Shown: positions 1 through 6,269, counted from the first letter of the stretch. The stretch is 6,269 nucleotides of DNA from Verrucomicrobia subdivision 6 bacterium (GCA_945866245.1 CAMBGW010000060.1:1-6269), one strand, 5' to 3'. Made by a program: numbers and translations. The notes: generated from the letters alone by a model not told the origin.

Positions 1-668
1 ACTGCTCTCTTCAAGCGACCCACCGCCCCGCGAGGCCCACCCCGTGCCGCCTCCCGCACTGCCCTTGCCCACCGCCCCGCCCGCTCCCGCTGGGCATCGC
101 TGAGTCTCCGATTCCGCGAGCTCATCGGTAGCCCATCACCCTCCCTAACAGTCCGACACCGAACCACCTTCACCGGGAGGAACAAATCCCGCACCACTCT
201 CTGCAAAACCTCACACTGCTGACCGTCCTTCTCCCCCAAAATGATCCAGTTGGGCTGCACGATCGAAAGTAGTTTTACCACAACCGTTGCCACACCCCGA
301 AAATGGCCAGACCTCTTTACCCCACACCGTCCCCGCGACCGATCCGACTCCTCCACCCATGTGGATGCGTCTTTCAAATAGAGTGAAGAGGGCCGAAAAA
401 GCAGATCCGCCCCAGCCTCAGCTGCAATTTTTTCATCCTCTTTCCAACGCTTCGGATACGCCACAAAGTCAGCTCGGGAATTAAACTGGGTGGGATTGAC
501 ATAAGCACTCACCACCACCCGATCCGCCAAACGTGCAGCTCTGCGGATTAGTGTGGCATGAGCCTCGTGCAAAGCCCCCATCGTCGGAACCAAAGCAACC
601 GTCTCCCCCCTCCCCCTCCAAATCGATGCTGCCTTTTGCATTTCTACCGGTTTTGACCTAATCTTCAT
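1..668 (-). CDS. panC: Pantothenate synthetase (pantoate--beta-alanine ligase), C-terminus cut off by window edge
   Basis: This gene encodes the cytoplasmic enzyme that joins pantoate and beta-alanine, using ATP through a pantoyl-adenylate, in the last step of pantothenate (CoA precursor) synthesis. I translated the minus strand by hand: 222 codons are visible and uninterrupted, against about 280 in the family, so roughly 60 C-terminal residues lie outside. Visible signatures are VPTMGALHEAH (residues 27-37, the HIGH-like nucleotide site with H34 and H37), NPTQF with Q61, GHFRG (121-125), QPN then GEKDGQQ (145-151, K147 and D148), and MSSRN (182-186, the KMSKS-like loop). The ATG at 668 is the first possible start because an in-frame TAA lies at 674-672. 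An internal ATG at residue 10 is less likely. No good Shine-Dalgarno precedes it. Oddities: the usual Gly of HxGH is Ala36, and the last 120 bases are about 74% GC. The divergent aminotransferase starts 19 bases away. Family identity is very sure. Confidence 0.95.
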   Translation of the reverse strand, partial: MKIRSKPVEMQKAASIWRGRGETVALVPTMGALHEAHATLIRRAARLADRVVVSAYVNPTQFNSRADFVAYPKRWKEDEKIAAEAGADLLFRPSSLYLKDASTWVEESDRSRGRCGVKRSGHFRGVATVVVKLLSIVQPNWIILGEKDGQQCEVLQRVVRDLFLPVKVVRCRTVREGDGLPMSSRNRRLSDAQRERAGRWARAVREAARGGPRGAVGRLKRA

Positions 669-677
669 CTCTTACGG

Positions 678-707
678 ATCATACAAAATGTCGACCTACC
701 TTCACAA
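678..707 (-). promoter_or_regulatory. Candidate sigma70-type promoter for panC
   Basis: Read on the minus strand, TTGTGA (707-702, 4 of 6 matches to the -35 consensus) is followed after 18 bases by TATGAT (683-678, 5 of 6 matches to the -10). Transcription would begin near 671, giving panC a leader of only a few bases. The -35 box would lie inside the start of the divergent aminotransferase gene. This is a pattern match only. Confidence 0.3.
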
Positions 708-1926
708 CCTCTTCGCCCAAAGAATTGGTGGCCCGGGATACGGCCTCAAGGAGGCACCGATTTATAAATTCGAGCGAATCAAACGCGCCAAGCGGGCTGC
801 CCTAGTCGCCCACCCAGGCAAGGAGCTTCTCGATTTCGGGGTGGGAGAACCGGACTCGATGGCCGATTCCAAAGTGGTAGCCAGCCTCGCCAAAGAAGCC
901 TCCCTTCCCGAAAATCGTGGTTATGCCGACAACGGAGGTCCTCGCCTCCGCTTGGCTGCAGCCCACTACATGAAGGAGGTATTCGGAGTTACTGCCGATC
1001 CTGAAACCGAAATTCTTCATTCGATCGGAAGTAAGGCGGCCCTTTCCATCCTACCGGCCGCGCTCATCGATCCGGGGGATGTGGTTCTCATGACCAGCCC
1101 CGGATACCCTGTATTCGGGACACACGCCGCCTACTACGGCGGTGTCGTTCACTCACTGCCCCTCACACCGGAAAACAAATATCTCCCCCGTCTCGACAAC
1201 ATCCCGCGGGCAATCTTGGACAAAGCCAAGGTCCTTGTTTTGAACTATCCGAACAATCCCACCGGAGCCTCTGCTTCCCCTGCCTTTTTTCAGCAGGTAG
1301 TCGAGTTCGCCAAGCGGGAAGAAATCGTAGTCATCCATGACGCCGCCTACACCGCCCTGATCTTTGAGGGCAAGCCGCTCAGCTTTCTTTCGATCCCCGG
1401 AGCGAAAGACGTGGGCCTCGAACTTCATACCACCAGCAAAGCATTTAATATGACCGGTTGGCGCTGCGGTTTTGTCGTGGGAAATTCTCTCCTCGTCAAA
1501 GCCTATGCGGATGTGAAGGACAACACCGACTCAGGTCAATTTCTCGCCTTACAAAATGCCTCCGCTGTCGCTTTCGAGAACCCGCAAATTACGCGTGATA
1601 CCTCGGCCAAGTACAGCCGCCGGATGGATTCTCTCGTGCAAATTCTGCAAAAGGCAGGATTTCCTGCTGAAAAACCGGCAGGCTCTTTTTTCCTCTACTC
1701 CCGCGCTCCCAAGTCAGCCACCGGGGCAAAAGAGCAGGTCTTTCCCAATGGGGAGGCGTTTTCCAAGTGGCTAATTGAGGAGCAGCTCGTTTCCACTGTT
1801 CCTTGGGACGAAGCGGGAGCCAACGTTCGCTTTAGCGTTACCTTTGCGGCGCGAGATCGAAAGGATGAGGATCGAGTTCTCGGTGAGCTCGCTTCACGCC
1901 TGAAGCCCTACCAGTTTCAATTCTAA
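688..1926 (+). CDS. dapL: Class I/II PLP-dependent aminotransferase, LL-diaminopimelate aminotransferase (DapL) type
   Basis: This is a fold-type I aminotransferase of 412 residues, probably cytoplasmic. By family resemblance it converts tetrahydrodipicolinate directly to LL-diaminopimelate with glutamate as donor, feeding lysine and peptidoglycan synthesis. Visible motifs are GVGEPD near the N-terminus, the NYPNNPTG block (186-193, N190 expected to contact PLP), HDAAY (D218 pairing with the PLP pyridine nitrogen, Y221), TSKAFNMTGWR (K251 the Schiff-base lysine, R259 phosphate contact) and R381 in VRFSVTF, the likely substrate carboxylate arginine. All key residues are present, so it should be active. 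The start is chosen because the opening STYLHNLFAQRIGG fits relatives I recall; upstream there is only a weak GGA at 676-678. It diverges from panC and converges on the exporter gene. The fold and chemistry are sure. The exact substrate, and so the symbol, is a family inference: it resembles the short bacterial DapL group more than the plant/chlamydial one, and a general aminotransferase is possible. Confidence 0.8.
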   Translation: MSTYLHNLFAQRIGGPGYGLKEAPIYKFERIKRAKRAALVAHPGKELLDFGVGEPDSMADSKVVASLAKEASLPENRGYADNGGPRLRLAAAHYMKEVFGVTADPETEILHSIGSKAALSILPAALIDPGDVVLMTSPGYPVFGTHAAYYGGVVHSLPLTPENKYLPRLDNIPRAILDKAKVLVLNYPNNPTGASASPAFFQQVVEFAKREEIVVIHDAAYTALIFEGKPLSFLSIPGAKDVGLELHTTSKAFNMTGWRCGFVVGNSLLVKAYADVKDNTDSGQFLALQNASAVAFENPQITRDTSAKYSRRMDSLVQILQKAGFPAEKPAGSFFLYSRAPKSATGAKEQVFPNGEAFSKWLIEEQLVSTVPWDEAGANVRFSVTFAARDRKDEDRVLGELASRLKPYQFQF

Positions 1927-1928
1927 GA

Positions 1929-4688
1929 TCAGTCTCCCGGTCCGGGATCTTTCTCTTCTTCCCCACTCAACTTGTCTTGGATCGCCAAGATTTGCGGTAA
2001 AACCAGCAGAGCACTAATCAGAGTAAAGATTACCCCCAAGCTCATCACTAATCCCAGCGAGACTAAGCCCCGATATTGACCGACCAGCATCGAGCCGAAC
2101 CCAAAAAGCGTCGTCAGAGCCGAAAGGACCACCGCTTTTCCTGTGCTCGAGGCAAAGATTCGGATTCCTCCCTCCTCTCGATACCGATCCATCACGTAGA
2201 CCCCATAAGCAACCCCGATACCCAGAATCATGGGAAGGGTTACTATATTCGCTGGATCGAGCTCGATATGGAAAAGGCCTAACGCCCCAAACAGCCAAAG
2301 AATTCCAAGGCCTAAAGGCAGCAAGGTAAGAATGAGATCCTTCACATTCCGGAATAGAAGAAAGATAAGAATCAAAATGACTCCCGACGCGTAAAAAGAG
2401 GCCTGGATATAACTTTTCATCAAAAGATCGATGTATTCTAAATTCATCACCGGTGTTCCCGTAACCCCTGGAGCAATTTTCTGAACTTGCGCGACAAACT
2501 CCTCATTGGGCTTTCTCTCCCACACATCGACTGAAGGAACAACTTCAATCAGAACCTTCCCTCGGTTCGAAAGATATCGTTGCCGAAGCTGCACCGGCAG
2601 ATCCTCCACCGTCAAAGGCCGGTCGCCACGCTGGGTCTTGAGCCAACCAAGATTTTGCGTAATCGAGCCCACTAACTTCACCTGATGCCGATCCAGCCGT
2701 TTCTTCGCCTCCTCCAAACTCAACTTATCCAGAGCCGCCACCGCCCTCTCCAGCGGCGGAATCAGCTTCTCAAACGTCGTCACCGCCTGCCGTGCCCTCC
2801 CCGAAAGACCAATGTACTGCTTGGCCTGCTTCGCACCCTCTTGGGACGACTCCAACAAGAATTCTAGGTCCCGCTTAGCTTTGGGCACATCGACGGATGA
2901 TTCGGCGCCCGAGCCCAAAGTAATCTCCCCCGCAACCCGCGCGATTCGGCTTACCTCCTCCATTCTCTTCTGCTGATCTTGCGGAACGAGATCTCCCAGC
3001 GTGCGCACTTTGCTCACTGTGGAAAGCTCACTGAGTTTCACTGCTAGCTCATCCGCCTGCTCCACACTGTCCGCCATGACCACTCCATAAATCAAGGAAC
3101 CTTCCCCAGTATTTAAAAGTTCCCGCGTCAGTCGCACCGACTCCATCTTGGGATTTTGTAAGTGAAGTAGATTATGGTCGAAAGCGACTTTTTTACTTTG
3201 CTGCCACGCAAAGAGGCTGATACCCGCCGCCAGGGTCAGGGCGAGATAAGGATGAAAGGTCAACTTCCGATCCCATACCGCCCCTTGGAGCAGCTGTACT
3301 TTTTTTCCGGTCCCCTTGATTCCATGACGATCCCGCCATAAAAGCAGCGCAGGCAAAATCGATAGACTGGCCCAAAGTGCCAGCAAAACACCTGTTCCTG
3401 CAATCCAGCCAAGTTCAGTCAAACCGGTGAAATCATTAAAGCACATGGCAAAAAAAGCTGCCGCCGTCGTCCCTCCCCCTGTCAGAAGGGCCTTGCCGGT
3501 GGTTGTCAGAGTAATCTCCACTGCCTCTTCCGAGCTTTTGCCACGCTGAACCTCCTCCTCATATCTCCCTAAGAACTGGATGCCGAAATCGATTCCTAAT
3601 CCCAAGAGCATGACAATGAATGCCTGTGAAATAATATTCAGATGACCAATCGTCACGGTGGTCACCCCGAGGGAAACCACCACGCTTGCCAAAAGAGCCA
3701 CTAAGGCGAGCAGAGGCCGAGATACCTCCCCGTAGGCAAAGAAAAACATAATCGTGATCAACGCTAAAGTGATCAGAGTCGCAATCTTCATGTCCGCCTC
3801 GCTTTGACGAAGTTCATCATCCAGCAGAACCGGTTCACCCGTAACCCCAATACTGACTTTGGGAAATTCTGCCTGGGTCTCCTGCGCAACCTTGCGAACT
3901 CTCTGAATCACACCCGTAAATGGAGTCGCACTCTTCTGCTCGTCTTTGGAGGGACGCAAAAGCATTAGAATCGTTTTTCCATCTTCCCCCAGACTGAGAT
4001 ACTCATTCTTCAGCAGATCCGCCTCGAACTCGGAGAGCTCACCCAACCCCTTTTTCTCCAAAACTCCTGCAGGCGTTTCCAGATCTTTTGCCAACCGCTT
4101 CAGGTTGCGAACAAACTCCTCAATAAACGGAATAAATTCGGCCCAGCTGGAAGATTTGCGCAGATACGGATCGTTAAATTTTGCCGAAGCCTCCGCTAAA
4201 ATTCCATTAAGGTTGAGCGCCTGCTTGTTCCCTTTGACCAAAGTTGCCAACTCCTCCATCTGCCTACGGATTCCCGTTAGCTGCTCCTCATCCGCCAGCA
4301 AAAGCAGCCGATCGGCCATGGGAGAAAAATCGTGCCGATAGTAGACCCGATCCAATCCCTTCTCATTTTTCAACTTTGCCGCCATAACGTTGGCCGCCTC
4401 TCGGCACTCTTTCAACTTGTCGCTTTTGAGAACCACCACGATCTCATCCCGAACATCAAACTCCTCCATGTAGGCCAGATACTTTTGAAACACGGGCGAA
4501 TCTTTCCGAATTAAATCCAATGTATTATTTCGTATGACCAAACGAGCCGCCGCCACCCCACCGCTGACCACGACCAATGCCAGCCCGATCCAAAGCACCT
4601 GATTGCGCCGACGTAAAATGAGCCGTGCCCACTGGTGGAGGGCGCGATCGATCCAAGAGGCCTTCGCCTGCTGGGGCGGTTTCTGCAT
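1929..4688 (-). CDS. MMPL/RND-superfamily exporter, HpnN-like
   Basis: This is an inner-membrane RND-type transporter of 919 residues, most like the hopanoid-associated HpnN group. Such proteins are thought to carry lipids or hydrophobic molecules outward using the proton gradient; the substrate here is unknown. The layout is two similar halves: TM1 at about 30-52, a periplasmic domain to about 300, TM2-6 at about 302-451, TM7 at 479-496, a second periplasmic domain to about 760, and TM8-12 at 761-902. TM4 has the MMPL motif GLGIDFG with D367 followed by GRYEEE. The matching TM10 motif is GIGVAYG, with A827 where an Asp would sit. The blocks GTTAAAFFAM and SALTTLFGFGSM after TM4 and TM10 are typical of MMPL. 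A Gln/Glu/Lys-rich helical stretch lies in the second periplasmic domain (about 560-675). I chose the ATG at 4688 because it overlaps the upstream stop codon (TAATG). An in-frame GTG at 4733 would add 15 residues and overlap the upstream gene by 46 bases. It is second in an operon. Confidence 0.9.
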   Translation of the reverse strand: MQKPPQQAKASWIDRALHQWARLILRRRNQVLWIGLALVVVSGGVAAARLVIRNNTLDLIRKDSPVFQKYLAYMEEFDVRDEIVVVLKSDKLKECREAANVMAAKLKNEKGLDRVYYRHDFSPMADRLLLLADEEQLTGIRRQMEELATLVKGNKQALNLNGILAEASAKFNDPYLRKSSSWAEFIPFIEEFVRNLKRLAKDLETPAGVLEKKGLGELSEFEADLLKNEYLSLGEDGKTILMLLRPSKDEQKSATPFTGVIQRVRKVAQETQAEFPKVSIGVTGEPVLLDDELRQSEADMKIATLITLALITIMFFFAYGEVSRPLLALVALLASVVVSLGVTTVTIGHLNIISQAFIVMLLGLGIDFGIQFLGRYEEEVQRGKSSEEAVEITLTTTGKALLTGGGTTAAAFFAMCFNDFTGLTELGWIAGTGVLLALWASLSILPALLLWRDRHGIKGTGKKVQLLQGAVWDRKLTFHPYLALTLAAGISLFAWQQSKKVAFDHNLLHLQNPKMESVRLTRELLNTGEGSLIYGVVMADSVEQADELAVKLSELSTVSKVRTLGDLVPQDQQKRMEEVSRIARVAGEITLGSGAESSVDVPKAKRDLEFLLESSQEGAKQAKQYIGLSGRARQAVTTFEKLIPPLERAVAALDKLSLEEAKKRLDRHQVKLVGSITQNLGWLKTQRGDRPLTVEDLPVQLRQRYLSNRGKVLIEVVPSVDVWERKPNEEFVAQVQKIAPGVTGTPVMNLEYIDLLMKSYIQASFYASGVILILIFLLFRNVKDLILTLLPLGLGILWLFGALGLFHIELDPANIVTLPMILGIGVAYGVYVMDRYREEGGIRIFASSTGKAVVLSALTTLFGFGSMLVGQYRGLVSLGLVMSLGVIFTLISALLVLPQILAIQDKLSGEEEKDPGPGD
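1935..1960 (+). terminator. Possible weak terminator after the aminotransferase gene
   Basis: Nine bases after the aminotransferase stop codon there is a small inverted repeat, TCCCG-GTC-CGGGA (1935-1947), followed by the pyrimidine-rich TCTTTCTCTTCTT. The stem is only 5 bp and the T-tract is interrupted, so this would be a weak intrinsic terminator at best. The same bases encode the last residues of the convergent exporter gene, which may explain them. Confidence 0.2.
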
Positions 4689-4972
4689 TAGTTCAAAGGA
4701 GCCGACCGGGCTTTCTCTTTTTTGGTTTCCCACTCTTCCCGTATCCCGCGCAGATCCCGTGCGAGCTCCTCCCTTAGAATACCTGCCTCCTCCTCCGCTC
4801 CAGCTCTACGAGCCACTATAATTTTAGCCCCAAGAAAGGTTTCCCGCTCCGCAATTTTAGCCTGAAAGGTCGTATCGATCTCAGCTAAAATCTTCTTCAA
4901 GGCTTCCGGAACCTTGCGGGTCGGTTCCTGTGACGAAAGACGCTCCATCGCAAGTTCATAAGCAGACTTCAT
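4688..4972 (-). CDS. Small charged alpha-helical protein of unknown function, coupled to the exporter gene
   Basis: This is a 94-residue protein with no signal peptide and no membrane segment, so it is probably cytoplasmic. I do not recognise a named domain. It opens with MKSAYELAMERLSSQEP, followed by a mostly helical stretch from about residue 20 to 88 rich in Glu, Lys, Arg and Ala, with heptad-like spacing that suggests a coiled coil. It is real rather than a chance frame: it is the first gene of an operon, its TAA stop shares a base with the ATG of the exporter gene (TAATG), and its composition is that of a soluble helical protein. The ATG at 4972 is preceded by AAGG at a rather long 10-base spacing and by GAGGAG further up. 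The coupling suggests made-together partners, perhaps an accessory or regulatory subunit of the transporter. That role is inference only. Confidence 0.75.
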   Translation of the reverse strand: MKSAYELAMERLSSQEPTRKVPEALKKILAEIDTTFQAKIAERETFLGAKIIVARRAGAEEEAGILREELARDLRGIREEWETKKEKARSAPLN

Positions 4973-5061
4973 GAGTTAAATACCTTAAAAACAACTCCTC
5001 GCTGCGTCCATCGTATTGTCTCCCGCTTGCTCACCCCCCTCCCTCTGGACTAGGATGCCGA
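4973..5061. promoter_or_regulatory. Divergent intergenic region between the exporter operon and the helicase gene
   Basis: These 89 bases must carry the promoters for both the leftward two-gene operon and the rightward helicase gene, unless transcription enters from outside. The left third (4973-4993) is AT-rich and holds the leader of the small-protein gene. The right part is pyrimidine-rich (a run of six C at 5034-5039). I could not find a convincing -35/-10 pair in either direction; TACGAT on the minus strand near 5015-5010 is a poor -10 candidate without a -35. Confidence 0.4.
5052..5055 (+). promoter_or_regulatory. Ribosome binding site deciding the helicase GTG start
   Basis: AGGA sits 6 bases before the GTG at 5062. 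It supports this GTG as the start although no ATG is available in frame. The nearby ATG at 5055 is in another frame. Confidence 0.55.
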
Positions 5062-6269
5062 GTGGATTTTGCCTCTCTCGGCCTGACAGCCTCCGTTCTT
5101 CAAGCGACCCAAGATCTCGGCTTTAAGGAGCCTACCCCCATTCAGGCCCAAGCCATCCCGATCGCTTTATCAGGAAAGGACATCATCGGCTCGGCACAAA
5201 CTGGGACAGGAAAAACCGCTGCCTTTGCCCTTCCGATCCTGCAACACCTCGGGAAACCGGGGAAACTCCGCGCCCTCATCCTTGAGCCAACCCGCGAACT
5301 GGCTGACCAAGTTTCTGAAGCTTTGCAAAAATTCGCCAAGCACACCGGGCTGCGAATTGGACTCATCTATGGTGGGGTCGGCTATGGAGCCCAAAGGGAG
5401 CAGATTCAACGTGGCATCGATATTTTAGTCGCCACCCCCGGACGCCTTCTCGATCTCGTCGGACAAGGCGACCTGAACTTCGGAAATCTCACGCATCTTG
5501 TTCTGGATGAAGTAGACCGCATGCTCGATATGGGCTTTCTTCCCGACGTCAAACGCATCGTCTCCCTCTGCCCCGAAAAACGCCAAACTCTCTTTTTCTC
5601 CGCCACCATTCCCCCCGAAATCGAACGCCTCACCCAGTGGGCTCTCAAAGAGCCCGTCACTGTCGAAATCGGTCTTCGTCAATCGGCTGCAGAAACCGTG
5701 ACCCATGCCCTCTACCCTGTCGCCGCCGACCAAAAGCACGAACTCCTTCTCGGCCTCCTCGAAAAAACGCACTACGAAAGCGTCATCGTATTTTGTAGAA
5801 CGCGTATGGGTTCCGACCGCGTCGCAGGAAGCCTCTCCAACCTACCCCATCCCGTCGGAGTTCTTCACTCCGACCGATCTCAGACGGAGCGAACCGAAGC
5901 CCTCGCAGGTTTCCGCTCCGGCAAATACCCAATCCTTGTTGCTACCGATATCGCGGCTCGCGGGCTCGACATCGCAGGCGTCACCCATGTCATTAACTAC
6001 GACGTACCCCAACATCCCGAGGATTATGTCCACCGGATCGGTCGAACGGGCCGTGCCGCCAAGGAGGGCGATGCATTAACCCTATTTGTGGCTGAGGAGC
6101 TTCCCCATGTGGAAGCGATTGAACGAATGCTTGGTCAAAAGCTGCCACGTAAGAAATTGGAAAGCTTCCCTTACCGTTTTACCGCTCTTTTTGAAGAGGG
6201 CCACACTGTGGCGCAAACTCGTATGCGGGGTGTCCGCACCCATCGCGGCTACACCTTCGGCGCACGTCG
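5062..6269 (+). CDS. DEAD-box ATP-dependent RNA helicase, RhlE-like, 3' end outside window
   Basis: This is a cytoplasmic ATP-dependent RNA helicase that unwinds or remodels RNA duplexes, for example in ribosome assembly, RNA decay or cold adaptation. The 402 visible codons are open to the edge and hold both RecA domains. The Q motif is at G20-Q28 (GFKEPTPIQ, conserved F21). Motif I is AQTGTGKT (45-52). PTRELA is at 76-81 and TPGR at 125-128. Motif II is DEVD (149-152) in place of DEAD. Motif III is SAT (180-182), ARGLD with R300 and D303 is motif V, and HRIGRTGR (324-331) is motif VI. All catalytic residues are present. A basic C-terminal tail begins after about residue 350 and is cut by the edge. 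The GTG start gives an N-terminus (VDFASLGL) that matches the family and has AGGA 6 bases upstream; the frame has no ATG back to an in-frame TGA at 4972. It diverges from the exporter operon. RhlE is the closest named relative I recall, but the exact subfamily is not certain. Confidence 0.95.
   Translation, partial: MDFASLGLTASVLQATQDLGFKEPTPIQAQAIPIALSGKDIIGSAQTGTGKTAAFALPILQHLGKPGKLRALILEPTRELADQVSEALQKFAKHTGLRIGLIYGGVGYGAQREQIQRGIDILVATPGRLLDLVGQGDLNFGNLTHLVLDEVDRMLDMGFLPDVKRIVSLCPEKRQTLFFSATIPPEIERLTQWALKEPVTVEIGLRQSAAETVTHALYPVAADQKHELLLGLLEKTHYESVIVFCRTRMGSDRVAGSLSNLPHPVGVLHSDRSQTERTEALAGFRSGKYPILVATDIAARGLDIAGVTHVINYDVPQHPEDYVHRIGRTGRAAKEGDALTLFVAEELPHVEAIERMLGQKLPRKKLESFPYRFTALFEEGHTVAQTRMRGVRTHRGYTFGAR

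Noticed and set aside
287..484. 65-codon plus-strand open frame near the left edge
   Set aside because: It lies opposite panC, whose conserved motifs run through the same bases on the minus strand.
601..618. G-rich tract on the minus strand near the panC start, considered as a quadruplex or slippage site
   Set aside because: Only two long G-runs and one GG are present, too few for a standard quadruplex, and a run of six is short for phase variation; it encodes WRGRGE in frame.
3946..4341. 131-codon plus-strand open frame inside the exporter gene
   Set aside because: It is antisense to a well-supported MMPL gene, rich in Ser and Arg as shadow frames are, and resembles no family.
4908..4928. 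Inverted repeat GGAACC / GGTTCC in the small-protein gene
   Set aside because: A 6-bp stem with a 9-base loop inside coding sequence and no T-run; likely coincidental.
8..5111. 15-base exact repeat TCTTCAAGCGACCCA at 8-22 and 5097-5111
   Set aside because: The copies lie in panC (antisense) and in the helicase N-terminus, the match ends at once on both sides, and both are explained by coding sequence; most likely chance.
5705..6079. 124-codon plus-strand open frame inside the helicase gene
   Set aside because: It overlaps the conserved helicase motifs in another frame and has a Pro/Ser/Thr-rich shadow composition.
1..6269. Searched by eye for tRNA, rRNA, CRISPR arrays, insertion sequences, attachment sites and riboswitches
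   Set aside because: Nothing matching these was seen; coding regions fill nearly all of the window.

Overview
The window holds five protein-coding genes and almost no spare DNA. Two genes run off the edges: panC on the left and a DEAD-box RNA helicase on the right. Nothing in it looks mobile: no transposase, integrase, terminal repeats, CRISPR array, tRNA or rRNA could be seen. The content is housekeeping or envelope-related. A Verrucomicrobiota-like (PVC group) bacterium is my best guess. This is an inference from an LL-diaminopimelate-type aminotransferase, a long HpnN-like MMPL exporter paired with a small charged helical protein, and an RhlE-like helicase with a DEVD motif. The sequence alone does not prove the phylum.

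Layout: panC (pantothenate synthetase) lies on the minus strand from 668 leftward and loses its C-terminus at base 1. Only 19 bases away, and divergent from it, a class I/II PLP aminotransferase of the DapL type runs from 688 to 1926 on the plus strand. It meets, tail to tail with a 2-base gap, a two-gene minus-strand operon read from 4972 to 1929. That operon encodes a 94-residue charged helical protein and then a 12-helix MMPL/RND exporter, joined by a TAATG stop/start overlap. An 89-base divergent intergenic region separates the operon from the helicase, which starts at a GTG at 5062 and is open at the right edge.

Functionally, panC supplies pantothenate for coenzyme A, and the aminotransferase probably makes LL-diaminopimelate for lysine and peptidoglycan. 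The operon probably moves a lipid or hydrophobic molecule out of the inner membrane. The helicase remodels RNA. Apart from the operon pair, the genes show no obvious shared pathway.

The most interesting points are modest. The translationally coupled small protein may be an uncharacterised partner of the exporter. The exporter has an asymmetric proton-relay site and a long helical insert in its second periplasmic domain. PanC carries HEAH in place of the usual HxGH motif. The panC and aminotransferase start codons are only 19 bases apart. I found no convincing previously undescribed multi-gene system.
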